From assembly GCA_047612485.1 (NCBI GenBank), contig JBLGAT010000009.1, forward strand, positions 1 through 51,418: 51,418 nucleotides of DNA, given 5' to 3'. This document shows positions 9,039 to 18,066 of this stretch, one piece after another. The notes below the pieces were generated by a model. That model did no database searches. It was not told where the DNA came from and saw nothing but the letters and a program-made list of their open reading frames with translations. Source of the DNA: Sediminicola sp047612485. GTDB lineage: Bacteria > Bacteroidota > Bacteroidia > Flavobacteriales > Flavobacteriaceae. A program made the translations under genes and the position numbers. Each line of letters starts with the position of its first letter. Positions within the stretch are counted from its first letter, which is position 1.

Positions 9039-9061
9039 ATGATTAGATTTTTTTAAGTGTG

Positions 9062-9092
9062 CAAAAGTAATAATAATTATTTCTATCCACAA
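9062..9092 (-). promoter_or_regulatory. Promoter of the rpsF operon
   Basis: On the minus strand TACTTTTG (9069 to 9062) fits TAnnTTTG, with TTG (9092 to 9090) 20 bases upstream. The predicted start near 9055 is about 17 bases before the rpsF ATG at 9038, which supports that start. Confidence 0.75.
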
Positions 9093-9272
9093 GAAAATAG
9101 AATAATCTTCGTTATAGAATAACCAAGTTATTAACAATTAAACTTAACTGAATCCTAAACCATGCATTATACTGATTACACAACAACATACACCGTGTTC
9201 ACATCTTTTGTTGTAGTTGACCGTGTTTTTTCGGTACTTTGCCGATGATTTAACCCCACAAATCAACCATTT

Positions 9273-9965
9273 ATGAAATTAAGAAGCATAATCGTAGACG
9301 ATTCGTCCATGCAGCGAATGGCAGTGGCCAAATTGGTCAACAACCATCCCAACCTAGCCCTAATTGCGGAATACAGCAATGCTATAGAGGCAAAGAACGG
9401 AATTAAGAACAATGAAGTAGATTTAATTTTCCTAGATGTGGAAATGCCGATAATCAACGGATTTGACCTTCTTGAATCCCTAGAAAACAGACCACAGGTT
9501 ATTTTGATTACAGGAAAACCTGATTATGCCCTTAAGGCATTTGACTATGATGTAACGGATTACTTGCACAAGCCTATTACTATGTCGCGTTTTGACGCTT
9601 CCGTTAAAAGGGCCGTAGCCAAGTATGAGCAAATGAACAGGGTCAATGAGGATGAAGAACACATATTTGTGAAGAGCAACCTCAAAAAAAGAAAAGTTAT
9701 CCTTAATGATATCAAATGGATAGAAGCTTTGGGAGATTATATTAAATTGGTGACAGATGAGGCCAATATAGTGATCCTTTCTACCATGAAATCCTTTGAA
9801 AACGAACTACCCCAAGATAAATTCTTGAGAATCCATAAGTCCTATATTGTCAATTTAGAGAAAGTTGAAAAATTCAACAGTAAAAATGTTGAAGTGGGGG
9901 GAAGACAAATACCTCTAAGTAGAAACAAAAAGGCAGAATTGGCGGAAGCATTAAGTAATGTCTAG
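9273..9965 (+). CDS. LytTR-family response regulator, first of a tandem pair
   Basis: A 230-residue two-component response regulator. The receiver domain (residues 1-115) has the acidic pocket D9/D10, phospho-acceptor D55 in LIFLDVEMP, T80 in ILITGKPDYALKAF and K100 in YLHKPI. A LytTR DNA-binding domain follows (about 127-228; HIFVKSNLKKRKV, IKWIEALGDYIKLV, KFLRIHKSYIVNLEKVEKF). By family it should bind short direct repeats upstream of target genes once phosphorylated by a LytS-type kinase, but no kinase is encoded nearby. It is roughly 72 percent identical by hand alignment, without gaps, to the next gene. A hairpin terminator follows, so the two are probably transcribed independently. Confidence 0.94.
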   Translation: MKLRSIIVDDSSMQRMAVAKLVNNHPNLALIAEYSNAIEAKNGIKNNEVDLIFLDVEMPIINGFDLLESLENRPQVILITGKPDYALKAFDYDVTDYLHKPITMSRFDASVKRAVAKYEQMNRVNEDEEHIFVKSNLKKRKVILNDIKWIEALGDYIKLVTDEANIVILSTMKSFENELPQDKFLRIHKSYIVNLEKVEKFNSKNVEVGGRQIPLSRNKKAELAEALSNV

Positions 9966-10014
9966 CAATAATTTGACATTAGCGTAAAACAATCGTCTAC
10001 CATTATAATATTCA

Positions 10015-10059
10015 ATTGCATTAAAAGAAATGAATAATGTTTTAATGCAATTTTTTTTT
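10015..10059 (+). terminator. Terminator between the two LytTR regulators
   Basis: A perfect 12-base AT-rich stem (ATTGCATTAAAA / TTTTAATGCAAT) with a 13-base loop and a run of nine T. It follows the first regulator by 50 bases. Confidence 0.8.
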
Positions 10060-10063
10060 AAAG

Positions 10064-10071
10064 TAAATTTG
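10064..10071 (+). promoter_or_regulatory. -7 promoter box of the second LytTR regulator
   Basis: TAAATTTG fits TAnnTTTG and lies 29 bases before the ATG at 10101, directly after the preceding terminator's T run. No TTG is found at the usual upstream distance, so the promoter may be weak or activator-dependent. Confidence 0.5.
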
Positions 10072-10100
10072 GTCAAGATTTCACCCCTAGATCGACCAAT

Positions 10101-10793
10101 ATGAAATTGAAATGTATTATCGTTGACGATTCGACCACACAGCGTTTAGCAGTAAACAAATTAGTCACCACCCATAAGAATCTTTCCCTTATTTCGGAAT
10201 ACAGCAATGCTATTGAAGCCAAACAAGGAATTAAAAAAGTGGATATAGACCTAATTTTTCTTGATGTGGAAATGCCTATAATCAATGGGTTCGACTTTTT
10301 GGAATCCTTATCAATTAGGCCTCAGATTATCCTTATCACAGGCAAACCAGACTATGCACTAAAAGCTTTTGATTACGATATTACAGACTACCTCCAAAAA
10401 CCAATATCACCTATCCGCTTTGAAATCGCTGTAAAACGGGCGGTTGACAGATATGAACTCAAGCATGGAATCTATGATGACGAAGAACACATCTTCGTAA
10501 AGAGCAATCTTAAAAAAAGAAAGGTAATCCTCAGCAAAATCAAGTGGGTAGAGGCCTTGGGCGATTACATAAAATTAGTTTCTGATGAGGCCAATTTAAT
10601 TGTCCTTTCAACACTTAGCTCCTTTGAAAGCGAACTGCCCAAGGACAAATTCTTGAGAATCCATAAATCGTATATTGTCAACTTGGAAAAAGTTGAAAAA
10701 TTTAGCGGAAAAAATGTAGAAGTGGATGGGAAGCTATTACCCTTGAGCAAGCACAAAAGGGGACATTTGGAAAATGCCCTTGAGAAATTTTAA
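10101..10793 (+). CDS. LytTR-family response regulator, second of a tandem pair
   Basis: A 230-residue paralogue of the preceding gene with the same domain order: a receiver (D9/D10, D55 in LIFLDVEMP, T80, K100 in YLQKPI) followed by LytTR (HIFVKSNLKKRKV, IKWVEALGDYIKLV). Differences concentrate in the linker (about residues 101-125) and the last 20 residues, while the receiver active site and the LytTR core are nearly invariant. The two may therefore read the same DNA site while differing in partner or stability; that is inference. The stop directly abuts the convergent priA stop (10793/10794), and no terminator is seen between them. Confidence 0.94.
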   Translation: MKLKCIIVDDSTTQRLAVNKLVTTHKNLSLISEYSNAIEAKQGIKKVDIDLIFLDVEMPIINGFDFLESLSIRPQIILITGKPDYALKAFDYDITDYLQKPISPIRFEIAVKRAVDRYELKHGIYDDEEHIFVKSNLKKRKVILSKIKWVEALGDYIKLVSDEANLIVLSTLSSFESELPKDKFLRIHKSYIVNLEKVEKFSGKNVEVDGKLLPLSKHKRGHLENALEKF

Positions 10794-13250
10794 CTATATA
10801 TAATCCACATTATATATAATGCGAACGCCCTTAAAATGACCTATGGCATTGAAGGATTTTTCTATTTTTTTAATGGCACTTTTTGTTTTTGCCAAGGATT
10901 GTTCCGATGGTATTTTGACCATTATATTTTTTAAGTACTGATTTCGAATCCTAGCCACTGGAGGGTACTCGGGACCTAGGATATTTTCCTTAAACATATT
11001 CTGTAAGGATTTTGCGAACCACCCAGCGGCATCATTAAGCTTATTGTAGTCCTTGTGTTTAAAGGTCAGTTTGATCAATCTGTTGATGGGGGGATACTTG
11101 TACTGTTCCCTTTCATACAGCTGTTCCTTGAACATGCCTTGGTAATCCTGGGTAGAAACCTGTTTTAATATTTGATGGTACGGGTTATAGGTCTGCACTA
11201 TTACCTTTCCCCTTTTTTTGGTACGCCCTGCCCTACCCGCCACCTGGGTCAACAAGTGATAACTACGTTCATGCGCCCTAAAATCGGGAAAATTCAGTAG
11301 ACTATCCGCATTCATGATCCCCACGAGGTTCACATTCCTAAAATCCAATCCCTTTGTCAGCATCTGCGTTCCAACGAGTATATCCAATTCTTGCTCCTCG
11401 AAGGCGGTAATTATCTTTTCATAACCATGTTTGCCTCGGGTCGTATCCAAATCCATTCTTCCTACCTTGGATTTAGGGAATAGCTCGTTCAGCTCCTTTT
11501 CTACCTGTTCCGTTCCAAAACCTTTGGTGTCCAAGGTGGAGCTTCCGCAAGCCAAACAACTTTGTTGCAAGGCCATATGGTACCCGCAATAATGGCAGCG
11601 CAGTTGCTTTTTATGTTGGTGGTACGTAAGACTGACATCACAATTGGGGCATTCTGGGGCGTGCCCACAGGTTGTACATTCCACTATTGGGGCATATCCC
11701 CTTCGATTCTGAAATAATATAACTTGTTCGCCGGCTTCAAGGGTTTCAGTGATTTCTTCCAATAATCGCTCAGAAAAGTGTCCTTTCATCCTCTTTTTCC
11801 GAGTCTGTTCCTTAATATCCACCAGTTCTATTTCTGGCATCAACACATTCCCATAGCGTTTAGTTATGCTGGCATATCCATATTTTCCCTTGGAAACATT
11901 ATAAAAGCTTTCTACACTTGGGGTAGCGGAACCCAGAAGAATCTTGCCTTTATGTAAATTTCCGAGGACAATCGCGCTGTCCCTGGCATGATATCTAGGA
12001 GCAGGATCATACTGTTTAAACGAAGCTTCATGCTCCTCATCCACGATAATAAGTCCTAATTTGGAAAAAGGTAAAAACAAGGCAGATCTAGCCCCAATTA
12101 CAATTTGGGCTTTAGGCTGCTGTTGAAGAACATTGTTCCAAACCTCTACTCTTTCCTGAACGCTATATTTAGAATGGTATACAGCTACCTTCTCCCCAAA
12201 ATAGTTTTGTAAACGAGATATCAATTGTGTGGTCAGGGCAATTTCCGGTAACAAATACAGGGCCTGCCGACCTGATGAAATACACTCTTCTATTAATTTT
12301 ACATAAACCTCTGTCTTCCCAGAGGAGGTTACTCCATGCAATAAAGTCACTTTATTCTCCTTAAAACTCTCCTTAATATCAGCAAAAGCTTTCAATTGAT
12401 ATTCATTCAACGCCATTAAATCGGCATTTTCTTCTACCCCCTCATAAACTACCCTATCGGTCTGTACAAAATACTCCTCTAGGATATTCTTATCAATCAA
12501 GGTCTTTATTACAGCCGTAGAGCTATTACTTGACTTTTCAAGATCTACTACTTTTATGGGCTTCTTGCTCACCGCTTGCAATTGAAAAAGGGAGAGTACT
12601 ACTTGACTCTGTTTTGGGGCCCTGGTGAGGCCGTTCAATAATTCTTCTAGACTTTCTTCTGACTGAAATTCCTTTCCCAGGCGCACATACCGCACCATTT
12701 TAGGCTTATACTGTTCAAAAACCTCTTCCTTTAGGTCTATGATGTTTTTTTCCAGAAGTCGCCCCAGAACAGGAAGAATATTTTTACGATCCAGAATGGC
12801 ACTTATTTCATGTACCCTTAAAATAGGTTGATGCTGCAATGCCTCATAGACCAAAAATTCATCATCCAATAACTCCCCTTCCTGCACCAATACGTTGTTT
12901 TTCCTTGAAATCAGGGTTTCACTTTCCAATAAGAAAGCCCCAGGAACGGCGGACCTAAAGACCTCCCCAATGGTACACATGTAATATTCTGCAATCCAAG
13001 ACCACAACTTCAATTGGAAAGCATTTACAATTGGGTAATCATCCAATATCTGATGTATGTCCTTGGCCTCATAAACAGTTGGAGGAACTGTATGGACCTC
13101 ATGGACCAAGCCGGTGTATATTTTTGATTTTCCAAAAGGTACAGCTACCCTCATGCCCGGTCGCAAAAAATCTGCCTCCGTTTCAGAGATGCTATACGTA
13201 AAGAGTTTTTCTAATGGAATTGGGAGGATTACGTTGATAAAATACTGCAT
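10794..13250 (-). CDS. priA: Primosomal protein N' (replication restart helicase PriA)
   Basis: An 818-residue superfamily 2 helicase that reloads the replisome at stalled forks. It has an N-terminal 3'-DNA-binding domain (MQYFINVILPIPLEKLFTYS), a helicase core with Walker A LLHGVTSSGKTEVY, DEEH (IIVDEEHEASFKQYDP) and LLGSATPS, a zinc-binding insert with paired cysteines (VECTTCGHAPECPNC, LRCHYCGYH, SCLACGS), and motif VI QVAGRAGRT. The ATG at 13250 is preferred over an in-frame TTG two codons upstream. It is last in the nadC-yihY-DUF2147-priA run, 13 bases after the DUF2147 stop. Confidence 0.97.
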   Translation of the reverse strand: MQYFINVILPIPLEKLFTYSISETEADFLRPGMRVAVPFGKSKIYTGLVHEVHTVPPTVYEAKDIHQILDDYPIVNAFQLKLWSWIAEYYMCTIGEVFRSAVPGAFLLESETLISRKNNVLVQEGELLDDEFLVYEALQHQPILRVHEISAILDRKNILPVLGRLLEKNIIDLKEEVFEQYKPKMVRYVRLGKEFQSEESLEELLNGLTRAPKQSQVVLSLFQLQAVSKKPIKVVDLEKSSNSSTAVIKTLIDKNILEEYFVQTDRVVYEGVEENADLMALNEYQLKAFADIKESFKENKVTLLHGVTSSGKTEVYVKLIEECISSGRQALYLLPEIALTTQLISRLQNYFGEKVAVYHSKYSVQERVEVWNNVLQQQPKAQIVIGARSALFLPFSKLGLIIVDEEHEASFKQYDPAPRYHARDSAIVLGNLHKGKILLGSATPSVESFYNVSKGKYGYASITKRYGNVLMPEIELVDIKEQTRKKRMKGHFSERLLEEITETLEAGEQVILFQNRRGYAPIVECTTCGHAPECPNCDVSLTYHQHKKQLRCHYCGYHMALQQSCLACGSSTLDTKGFGTEQVEKELNELFPKSKVGRMDLDTTRGKHGYEKIITAFEEQELDILVGTQMLTKGLDFRNVNLVGIMNADSLLNFPDFRAHERSYHLLTQVAGRAGRTKKRGKVIVQTYNPYHQILKQVSTQDYQGMFKEQLYEREQYKYPPINRLIKLTFKHKDYNKLNDAAGWFAKSLQNMFKENILGPEYPPVARIRNQYLKNIMVKIPSEQSLAKTKSAIKKIEKSFNAIGHFKGVRIIYNVDYI

Positions 13251-13263
13251 AATCAAACTAAGC

Positions 13264-13704
13264 TTACTCCAGGACCCTTAACCAGGTTTGTGTTCTGTAA
13301 ATGAAGGCCAGATACCCTCTTACCATTAACTCGTTTGGATTATCCGGATTTAGCCAAATCTTGCATCTAAACGTCATGGCCTGCTCAGGATCGAATAGAT
13401 TCTTGCCTTTCCAAAAACCATCTTCCTCTTCTTCTACATCCGTTATAATTTTCATACCAAGGATCGCCTTGTCCTTCTTATCACCATCGCACTTCTCACA
13501 AGTGGCATTTTCCATGCCTTCCTCCAAAATTTTCTGAACAACACCCTGCATTTTATCATCCTCTTTATAGACTTTGATAATGGCCTTGGGATGTCCATTT
13601 CTATCATCTATCGTTTTCCATTTTCCAAAGACACTTTGTGCGCTACCCAACTGTAAACAAAATAAAGCAATGCCCACCATTAACAATCTATACATTCTTT
13701 CCAT
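13264..13704 (-). CDS. DUF2147 domain-containing secreted protein
   Basis: A 146-residue protein with a signal peptide (about residues 1-22, ending GSAQ) followed by a DUF2147 domain: VFGKWKTIDDRNGHPKAI at the start and MTFRCKIWLNPDNPNELMVR plus YLAFIYRTQTWLRV at the end. A CEKC pair near residues 70-73 could form a disulfide or bind metal. The family is probably a small lipocalin-like beta-barrel of unknown ligand. The start at 13704 overlaps the end of yihY by 17 bases; a second ATG at 13695 is also possible. It sits inside the nadC-yihY-priA operon. Confidence 0.85.
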   Translation of the reverse strand: MERMYRLLMVGIALFCLQLGSAQSVFGKWKTIDDRNGHPKAIIKVYKEDDKMQGVVQKILEEGMENATCEKCDGDKKDKAILGMKIITDVEEEEDGFWKGKNLFDPEQAMTFRCKIWLNPDNPNELMVRGYLAFIYRTQTWLRVLE

Positions 13705-14668
13705 TTCTGTTCATTTTTTTCCGTAAGTAATTCAGGGTCGCATTCAATTCAAATCCAAGTAGCAATATATTGGAATTTAGCCATATAAAAACCATTAAAA
13801 TCAATAATCCTCCTAAAGCGCCATATAATTCATTATATCTGGCAATTTTCTCTACATAAACACCAAAAAGATAAGAAGTCAACAAAAACAAGAGGGTAGT
13901 CATCAGGGCCCCAGATGAGAAAAATTTTGCTTCCTTACCCTCCGCGGTTCCAAAATAATACAATATGGCAGCGGTTAAATAAGTCAATAGGGTAAAAAAT
14001 AAAATCTTGCCTACCTCCACTAAAAAAATGTCCCCTTCGTCAAGCTCATACCCACGGGATATTGTGGCCAGATTCCCAAAATAATCCAAAATATAAAATT
14101 CAAAATAAATAAAAACAACAGCGCCCACTATGAGGAGGACCGATAAGATAACTCCTACCATCAAGGCGTAGGCATAGGACCTAAAAAAGCTTCTTGTCAG
14201 ATTTACATGATACGAATTTTCGAAACCATCAAAAATAGCATTGACCCCATTGGCCATCAAAAAAATAGAGAGTAAAAAAGCCGATGACAACAATCCTCCC
14301 TGTTTTTGGTCCTTGATCTGTTGGTAAATTTCACTAAAATAGTCACCTGTTGCAGTTGGGAGAAATGACTCCAGAAACACTAACAATTGTATGTCAAAAT
14401 CGTTTTCACCCACACTTACAAAGGGAATGATAAAAGGCACCAAGGTCACTAGAAAAATAAGTAGGGGAAATAAGGCCATAAACAAGCTAAATGATATGGA
14501 ACTCGCCCTTGTAGACACAGCACCCCTGATAATGCCAAGCAAGTACATCTCTATAAGATCATAAAAGGAAAGCCCCTCAAATGCCGGAACCTTTAATATT
14601 TTTAAAAGTTCGACCAAGCGATTAATAACAGGTATTTTACTGAGTTTTCTTTCTATCTCTTCCGACAT
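13688..14668 (-). CDS. YihY/BrkB family inner membrane protein
   Basis: A 326-residue polytopic membrane protein of the YihY (BrkB-like) family, long mislabelled as ribonuclease BN. About six hydrophobic segments are visible (for example LFMALFPLLIFLVTLVPFI, AYALMVGVILSVLLIVGAVV, FFTLLTYLTAAILYYF). Family hallmarks are STRASSISFSLFMALFP near the first segment and LYGALGGLLILMVFIWLNSN-ILLLGFELNA near the end. The function is unproven; envelope or transport roles have been suggested for relatives. The stop overlaps the DUF2147 gene and the start abuts the nadC stop, so it is in an operon. Confidence 0.9.
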   Translation of the reverse strand: MSEEIERKLSKIPVINRLVELLKILKVPAFEGLSFYDLIEMYLLGIIRGAVSTRASSISFSLFMALFPLLIFLVTLVPFIIPFVSVGENDFDIQLLVFLESFLPTATGDYFSEIYQQIKDQKQGGLLSSAFLLSIFLMANGVNAIFDGFENSYHVNLTRSFFRSYAYALMVGVILSVLLIVGAVVFIYFEFYILDYFGNLATISRGYELDEGDIFLVEVGKILFFTLLTYLTAAILYYFGTAEGKEAKFFSSGALMTTLLFLLTSYLFGVYVEKIARYNELYGALGGLLILMVFIWLNSNILLLGFELNATLNYLRKKMNRNGKNV

Positions 14669-15526
14669 TTACACAGCTTTAAGACTTAAGTCCATATTGT
14701 ATACAGAATGGGTCAGGGCACCAGAGGATATAAAATTGACCCCACATTCGGCATACTTTCTAATGGTCTTTTCGTTAATGCCGCCAGAGGACTCTGTTAA
14801 ACAGCTATCACCAATTAAATGAACAGCTTTAATGGTGTCCTCAAAATTAAAGTTATCCAATAGAATCCTATAAATTCCTCCTGCTGCCAGTATTTCCGAA
14901 ACCTCATTCAAATCCCTTGCCTCCACAATAATTTTCAAATCTCTTTTAGTGTCTGCCAAATATTGTTTGGTCTTATTAATGGCATGGGTTATTCCCCCCG
15001 CAAAATCGATATGATTGTCCTTTAACATGATCATATCGTAGAGGGCAAACCTATGGTTCTCCCCCCCACCAATTTTAACTGCCCATTTTTCTGCGGCACG
15101 CAGTCCGGGAGTGGTCTTCCTGGTATCCAAGATCTTGGTATTTGTGCCTTCCAATAGCCCTACATAAAATTTGGTCTTGGAAGCAATGGCACTCATGCGC
15201 TGCATGGCATTGAGAACAAGACGCTCCGCTTTTAGAATACTTTGTGAACTGCCACTGACATTAAAAACAATATCTCCATATTTTACCATGTGGCCATCGG
15301 AAATAAAGGTTTCTACCTTTAGCTCCTCATCTACAAAATGAAATACTTTTTTCGCAAATTCAACACCTGCAATAACACCTTTATCCTTTACCAATAATTT
15401 GGCCTTTCCCTGCGCTGCGCTGGGAATACAAGCCAAAGAACTATGGTCTCCATCACCAACATCCTCCCTAATGGCATTGCTTATGATCAAATCTATTTCG
15501 TGTTGAAATTGCGCTTCTGAAATCAT
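14669..15526 (-). CDS. nadC: Nicotinate-nucleotide pyrophosphorylase (carboxylating)
   Basis: A 285-residue quinolinate phosphoribosyltransferase. It converts quinolinate and PRPP to nicotinate mononucleotide, CO2 and pyrophosphate in de novo NAD synthesis. Visible signatures are AIREDVGDGDHSS at the N-terminus, LDTRKTTPGLRAAEKWAV, KIGGGENHRF, MIMLKDNHI, IIVEARDLNE, and ESSGGINEKTI with FISSGALTHS near the end. Length is normal. It is first of a tightly packed minus-strand operon with yihY, DUF2147 and priA; nadA and nadB are not in this window. Confidence 0.97.
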   Translation of the reverse strand: MISEAQFQHEIDLIISNAIREDVGDGDHSSLACIPSAAQGKAKLLVKDKGVIAGVEFAKKVFHFVDEELKVETFISDGHMVKYGDIVFNVSGSSQSILKAERLVLNAMQRMSAIASKTKFYVGLLEGTNTKILDTRKTTPGLRAAEKWAVKIGGGENHRFALYDMIMLKDNHIDFAGGITHAINKTKQYLADTKRDLKIIVEARDLNEVSEILAAGGIYRILLDNFNFEDTIKAVHLIGDSCLTESSGGINEKTIRKYAECGVNFISSGALTHSVYNMDLSLKAV

Positions 15527-15585
15527 ACTTTATTTTTGATTCATGCTAATTTAATAAAAACTAATCCCAAAATTGGAATGCAACA

Positions 15586-15618
15586 TTGGGAAAGATGTTT
15601 TTGGAAGTCTTAACTTTG
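15586..15618 (+). promoter_or_regulatory. Promoter of rlmH, predicting a leaderless mRNA
   Basis: TTG (15586-15588) and TAACTTTG (15611-15618) are separated by 22 bases, fitting the Flavobacterium promoter pattern. Only four bases separate the -7 box from the ATG at 15623, so the transcript is expected to start at or very near the A of the start codon. Confidence 0.65.
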
Positions 15619-15622
15619 GCGA

Positions 15623-16096
15623 ATGACGATAAAACTTGTTGCCATAGGAAAAACGGATAGTACTCATTTACAGGAATTGATCACTGAATATGAGTCTCGG
15701 TTGAAACATTACATAAAGTTTGAACTCGAGATTATACCCGATATCAAAAATGTGAAAAACTTATCCGAAATTCAACAAAAGGAGAAAGAGGGCGATGCAA
15801 TTTTAAAAAGGTTACACCCTACGGATATCCTTGTCCTCTTGGATGAAAATGGCAAACAACACACCTCTATTGAATTTTCCAACTACCTCCAAAAGAAAAT
15901 GAATGCCGGTATCAAACGGATGGTCATTGTAATAGGCGGTCCCTATGGATTTAGTGATGATATTTATCAAAAGGCCCAAGGTATGCTTAGCCTGTCCAAG
16001 ATGACTTTCTCCCATCAAATGGTGCGTTTGTTCGTTGTTGAACAAATCTATAGGGCCTTTACCATATTAAAGAACGAACCCTATCACCATCAATAA
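15623..16096 (+). CDS. rlmH: 23S rRNA (pseudouridine1915-N3)-methyltransferase RlmH
   Basis: A 157-residue SPOUT-class methyltransferase that methylates pseudouridine 1915 in helix 69 of 23S rRNA on assembled ribosomes. The SAM-binding knot is visible (VLLDENGKQHTSIEFS, VIVIGGPYGFSDDIY) with the C-terminal catalytic segment LSLSKMTFSHQMVRLFVVEQ and the conserved tail RAFTILKNEPYHH. Length is standard. It is divergent from nadC. The start is fixed by the promoter box ending four bases upstream. Confidence 0.97.
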   Translation: MTIKLVAIGKTDSTHLQELITEYESRLKHYIKFELEIIPDIKNVKNLSEIQQKEKEGDAILKRLHPTDILVLLDENGKQHTSIEFSNYLQKKMNAGIKRMVIVIGGPYGFSDDIYQKAQGMLSLSKMTFSHQMVRLFVVEQIYRAFTILKNEPYHHQ

Positions 16097-16152
16097 AACT
16101 AAGGGGTAGGGTCCTAGAAATTTGTATGCTTCCAACCTTATAACTGAAAGTC

Positions 16153-18045
16153 CTAATAGAGTACTCTGAACTTAATCGTATTTTCAATTTTCTTAAGTGC
16201 TTTGATCACTTCTTTATTATACTCCTTGTCCAAATCTGAAATCACATAGCCCACTTCGTTATCTGTGGATAGGTACTGACCGGTAATGTTCATTTCATAT
16301 CGGGCCAATACTTCATTAATTTTAGCCATGATCCCGGGTACGTTCTTATGGATGTGCAGGAACCTATGGGAATTGTTTTGTTTTGGCAGTCTAATGTTTG
16401 GGAAATTCACGGCATCCACCGTGTTCCCTGAATTGATATAATCCATTATTTTATTTGGGACGAAATCCGCTATATCACGCTGTGCTTCTTCTGTGCTACC
16501 ACCTACATGGGGGGTTAATATTACATTGGGGATTCCTTGAAGTTCCGTGACAAATTCGCCGTTGGATCTCGGTTCCTCTGGATAAACATCCACTGCGGCA
16601 CCACCCAATTTACCGCTTTTGAGTCCACTGACCAAGGCAGGAATGTCTACGACGAAACCTCTAGCAAGATTGATGAGCATTGCGCCGTCCTTCATTTGAT
16701 TGATTTCTCTCTCCCCTATAAAATTGTTATTGGCCTTATTGTCATCTATGTGAAGGGTTACCACGTCCGAAACATTCAACAGGTCCTCCAAGGAATTGCA
16801 CCTTATTGCGTTTCCCAAGGCCAATTGATCCCCTACATCGTAGTAATAGACTCGCATCCCTATAGCTTCTGCCAAGACGGACAATTGCTTGCCTATATTG
16901 CCATAACCCACGATTCCTAAATTCTTTCCCCTTACCTCTCTGGAATTGGCAGCCGTTTTGTTCCATTGCCCTTGGTGTATTTCCATGCTTCTTGGAAATA
17001 CACTTCTCATGAGCATAATAATTTGACCAATGGCCAATTCCACAACAGAGCGGGTATTACTATAGGGGGCATTAAAGACAACAACTCCCTTGCGCCTGCA
17101 ATTATCAAGATCTATCTGGGTGGTTCCTATGCAAAAGGCCCCTACGACCATCAATTTGTCGGCAGCATCCAATACTTTTTTGGTAACCTGGGTTTTGGAC
17201 CTTATTCCCAAAACGTGTACTCCCTTGATTTTTTCAATCAAATCTTCTTCCGAAAGACTGCTCTTTACTAATTCTACAGTAAATCCTTCATTTGATAGAT
17301 TCTCAAATGCAGCTTGATGGACATTTTCCAATAATAGAATTTTGATTCTATTTTTAGGGTAGGATATTTTTCTTGGCAAATCGTTCACAAATAAAAATTC
17401 ATCTAGGTTAGGTGTAACGTGATCGGCTTTTCTTGTCGCTTTCTCACGGGATATGTTTTCTGTATATGCGAAAAATTTATCGGCAATGCCCGCTTCTCGC
17501 ATTACGTAATCGCTGTATCCATCTCCGATTACTTGTACTTCCCCCTCTAGCTTTAAGCTTCTTAGGCATTCGATTTTACCGTTATGCGATGCCAATACGT
17601 TGGCTTCGTCAAAACCGATAATAAATCCCTCGTCATCAAATTTGAAGGTATTTGCATAAACCCTGCTGGAAGGAATATTATACTCCTCCACAATGGGGTC
17701 TATAAATTCTTTGAAACCGCATGAAATTACATAAATATCTTCAGAATAATTATGAAAAAAATCTTTATTGGATTCAATGGATTTAGAAATCTTCTGACGG
17801 AGTTCCGAAACTAAAAGTTCCAGATTGTCCTTATGGGCGTTCAGTAATTTTATTCGGCGCTCCAAGGACTCCGTAAAGGAGATATCGCCATCGATACCCA
17901 GATTGGTGATTTTCTGAATTTCACTGATGATCTCATTTTTATTCGATTTGTCTTTAAGGGTAATTTCCGCCAAGACATCCAAAGCCTCTACCCGAGTAAG
18001 TGTACTATCAAAATCGAAAACATATTTCCTGCCCACTCCTACCAT
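16153..18045 (-). CDS. serA: SerB-SerA fusion: phosphoserine phosphatase-like domain plus D-3-phosphoglycerate dehydrogenase
   Basis: A 630-residue two-enzyme protein. Residues 1-205 are a HAD phosphatase of the SerB type (VFDFDSTLTRVEALDVLAE with D11/D13, ISCGFKEFI, VIGDGYSDYVMRE). Residues about 240-550 are a phosphoglycerate dehydrogenase (GIVGYGNIGKQLSVLAEAIG, INLARGFVVD, NVILTPHVGGSTEEAQ), followed by an ACT domain (about 555-630; HIHKNVPGIMAKINEVL). It would supply the first and last steps of serine synthesis; serC is not here. The start is the ATG at 18045: upstream TTG 18069 lies inside the promoter box and is rejected. Whether the phosphatase domain is active on phosphoserine is inferred from motif conservation. 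Confidence 0.93.
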   Translation of the reverse strand: MVGVGRKYVFDFDSTLTRVEALDVLAEITLKDKSNKNEIISEIQKITNLGIDGDISFTESLERRIKLLNAHKDNLELLVSELRQKISKSIESNKDFFHNYSEDIYVISCGFKEFIDPIVEEYNIPSSRVYANTFKFDDEGFIIGFDEANVLASHNGKIECLRSLKLEGEVQVIGDGYSDYVMREAGIADKFFAYTENISREKATRKADHVTPNLDEFLFVNDLPRKISYPKNRIKILLLENVHQAAFENLSNEGFTVELVKSSLSEEDLIEKIKGVHVLGIRSKTQVTKKVLDAADKLMVVGAFCIGTTQIDLDNCRRKGVVVFNAPYSNTRSVVELAIGQIIMLMRSVFPRSMEIHQGQWNKTAANSREVRGKNLGIVGYGNIGKQLSVLAEAIGMRVYYYDVGDQLALGNAIRCNSLEDLLNVSDVVTLHIDDNKANNNFIGEREINQMKDGAMLINLARGFVVDIPALVSGLKSGKLGGAAVDVYPEEPRSNGEFVTELQGIPNVILTPHVGGSTEEAQRDIADFVPNKIMDYINSGNTVDAVNFPNIRLPKQNNSHRFLHIHKNVPGIMAKINEVLARYEMNITGQYLSTDNEVGYVISDLDKEYNKEVIKALKKIENTIKFRVLY

Positions 18046-18066
18046 TGTCGAATAAAATTTAAGCCG

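Noticed and set aside
9039..9137. N-terminal extension of ribosomal protein S6
   Set aside because: It would pass through the promoter box at 9062-9069 and has no S6-like sequence.
9192..9227. ACCGTGTT repeated at 9192 and 9220 before the first LytTR regulator, as a LytTR binding site
   Set aside because: The 28-base spacing does not match the roughly 21-22 bases usual for LytTR direct repeats, and the second regulator has no such repeat.
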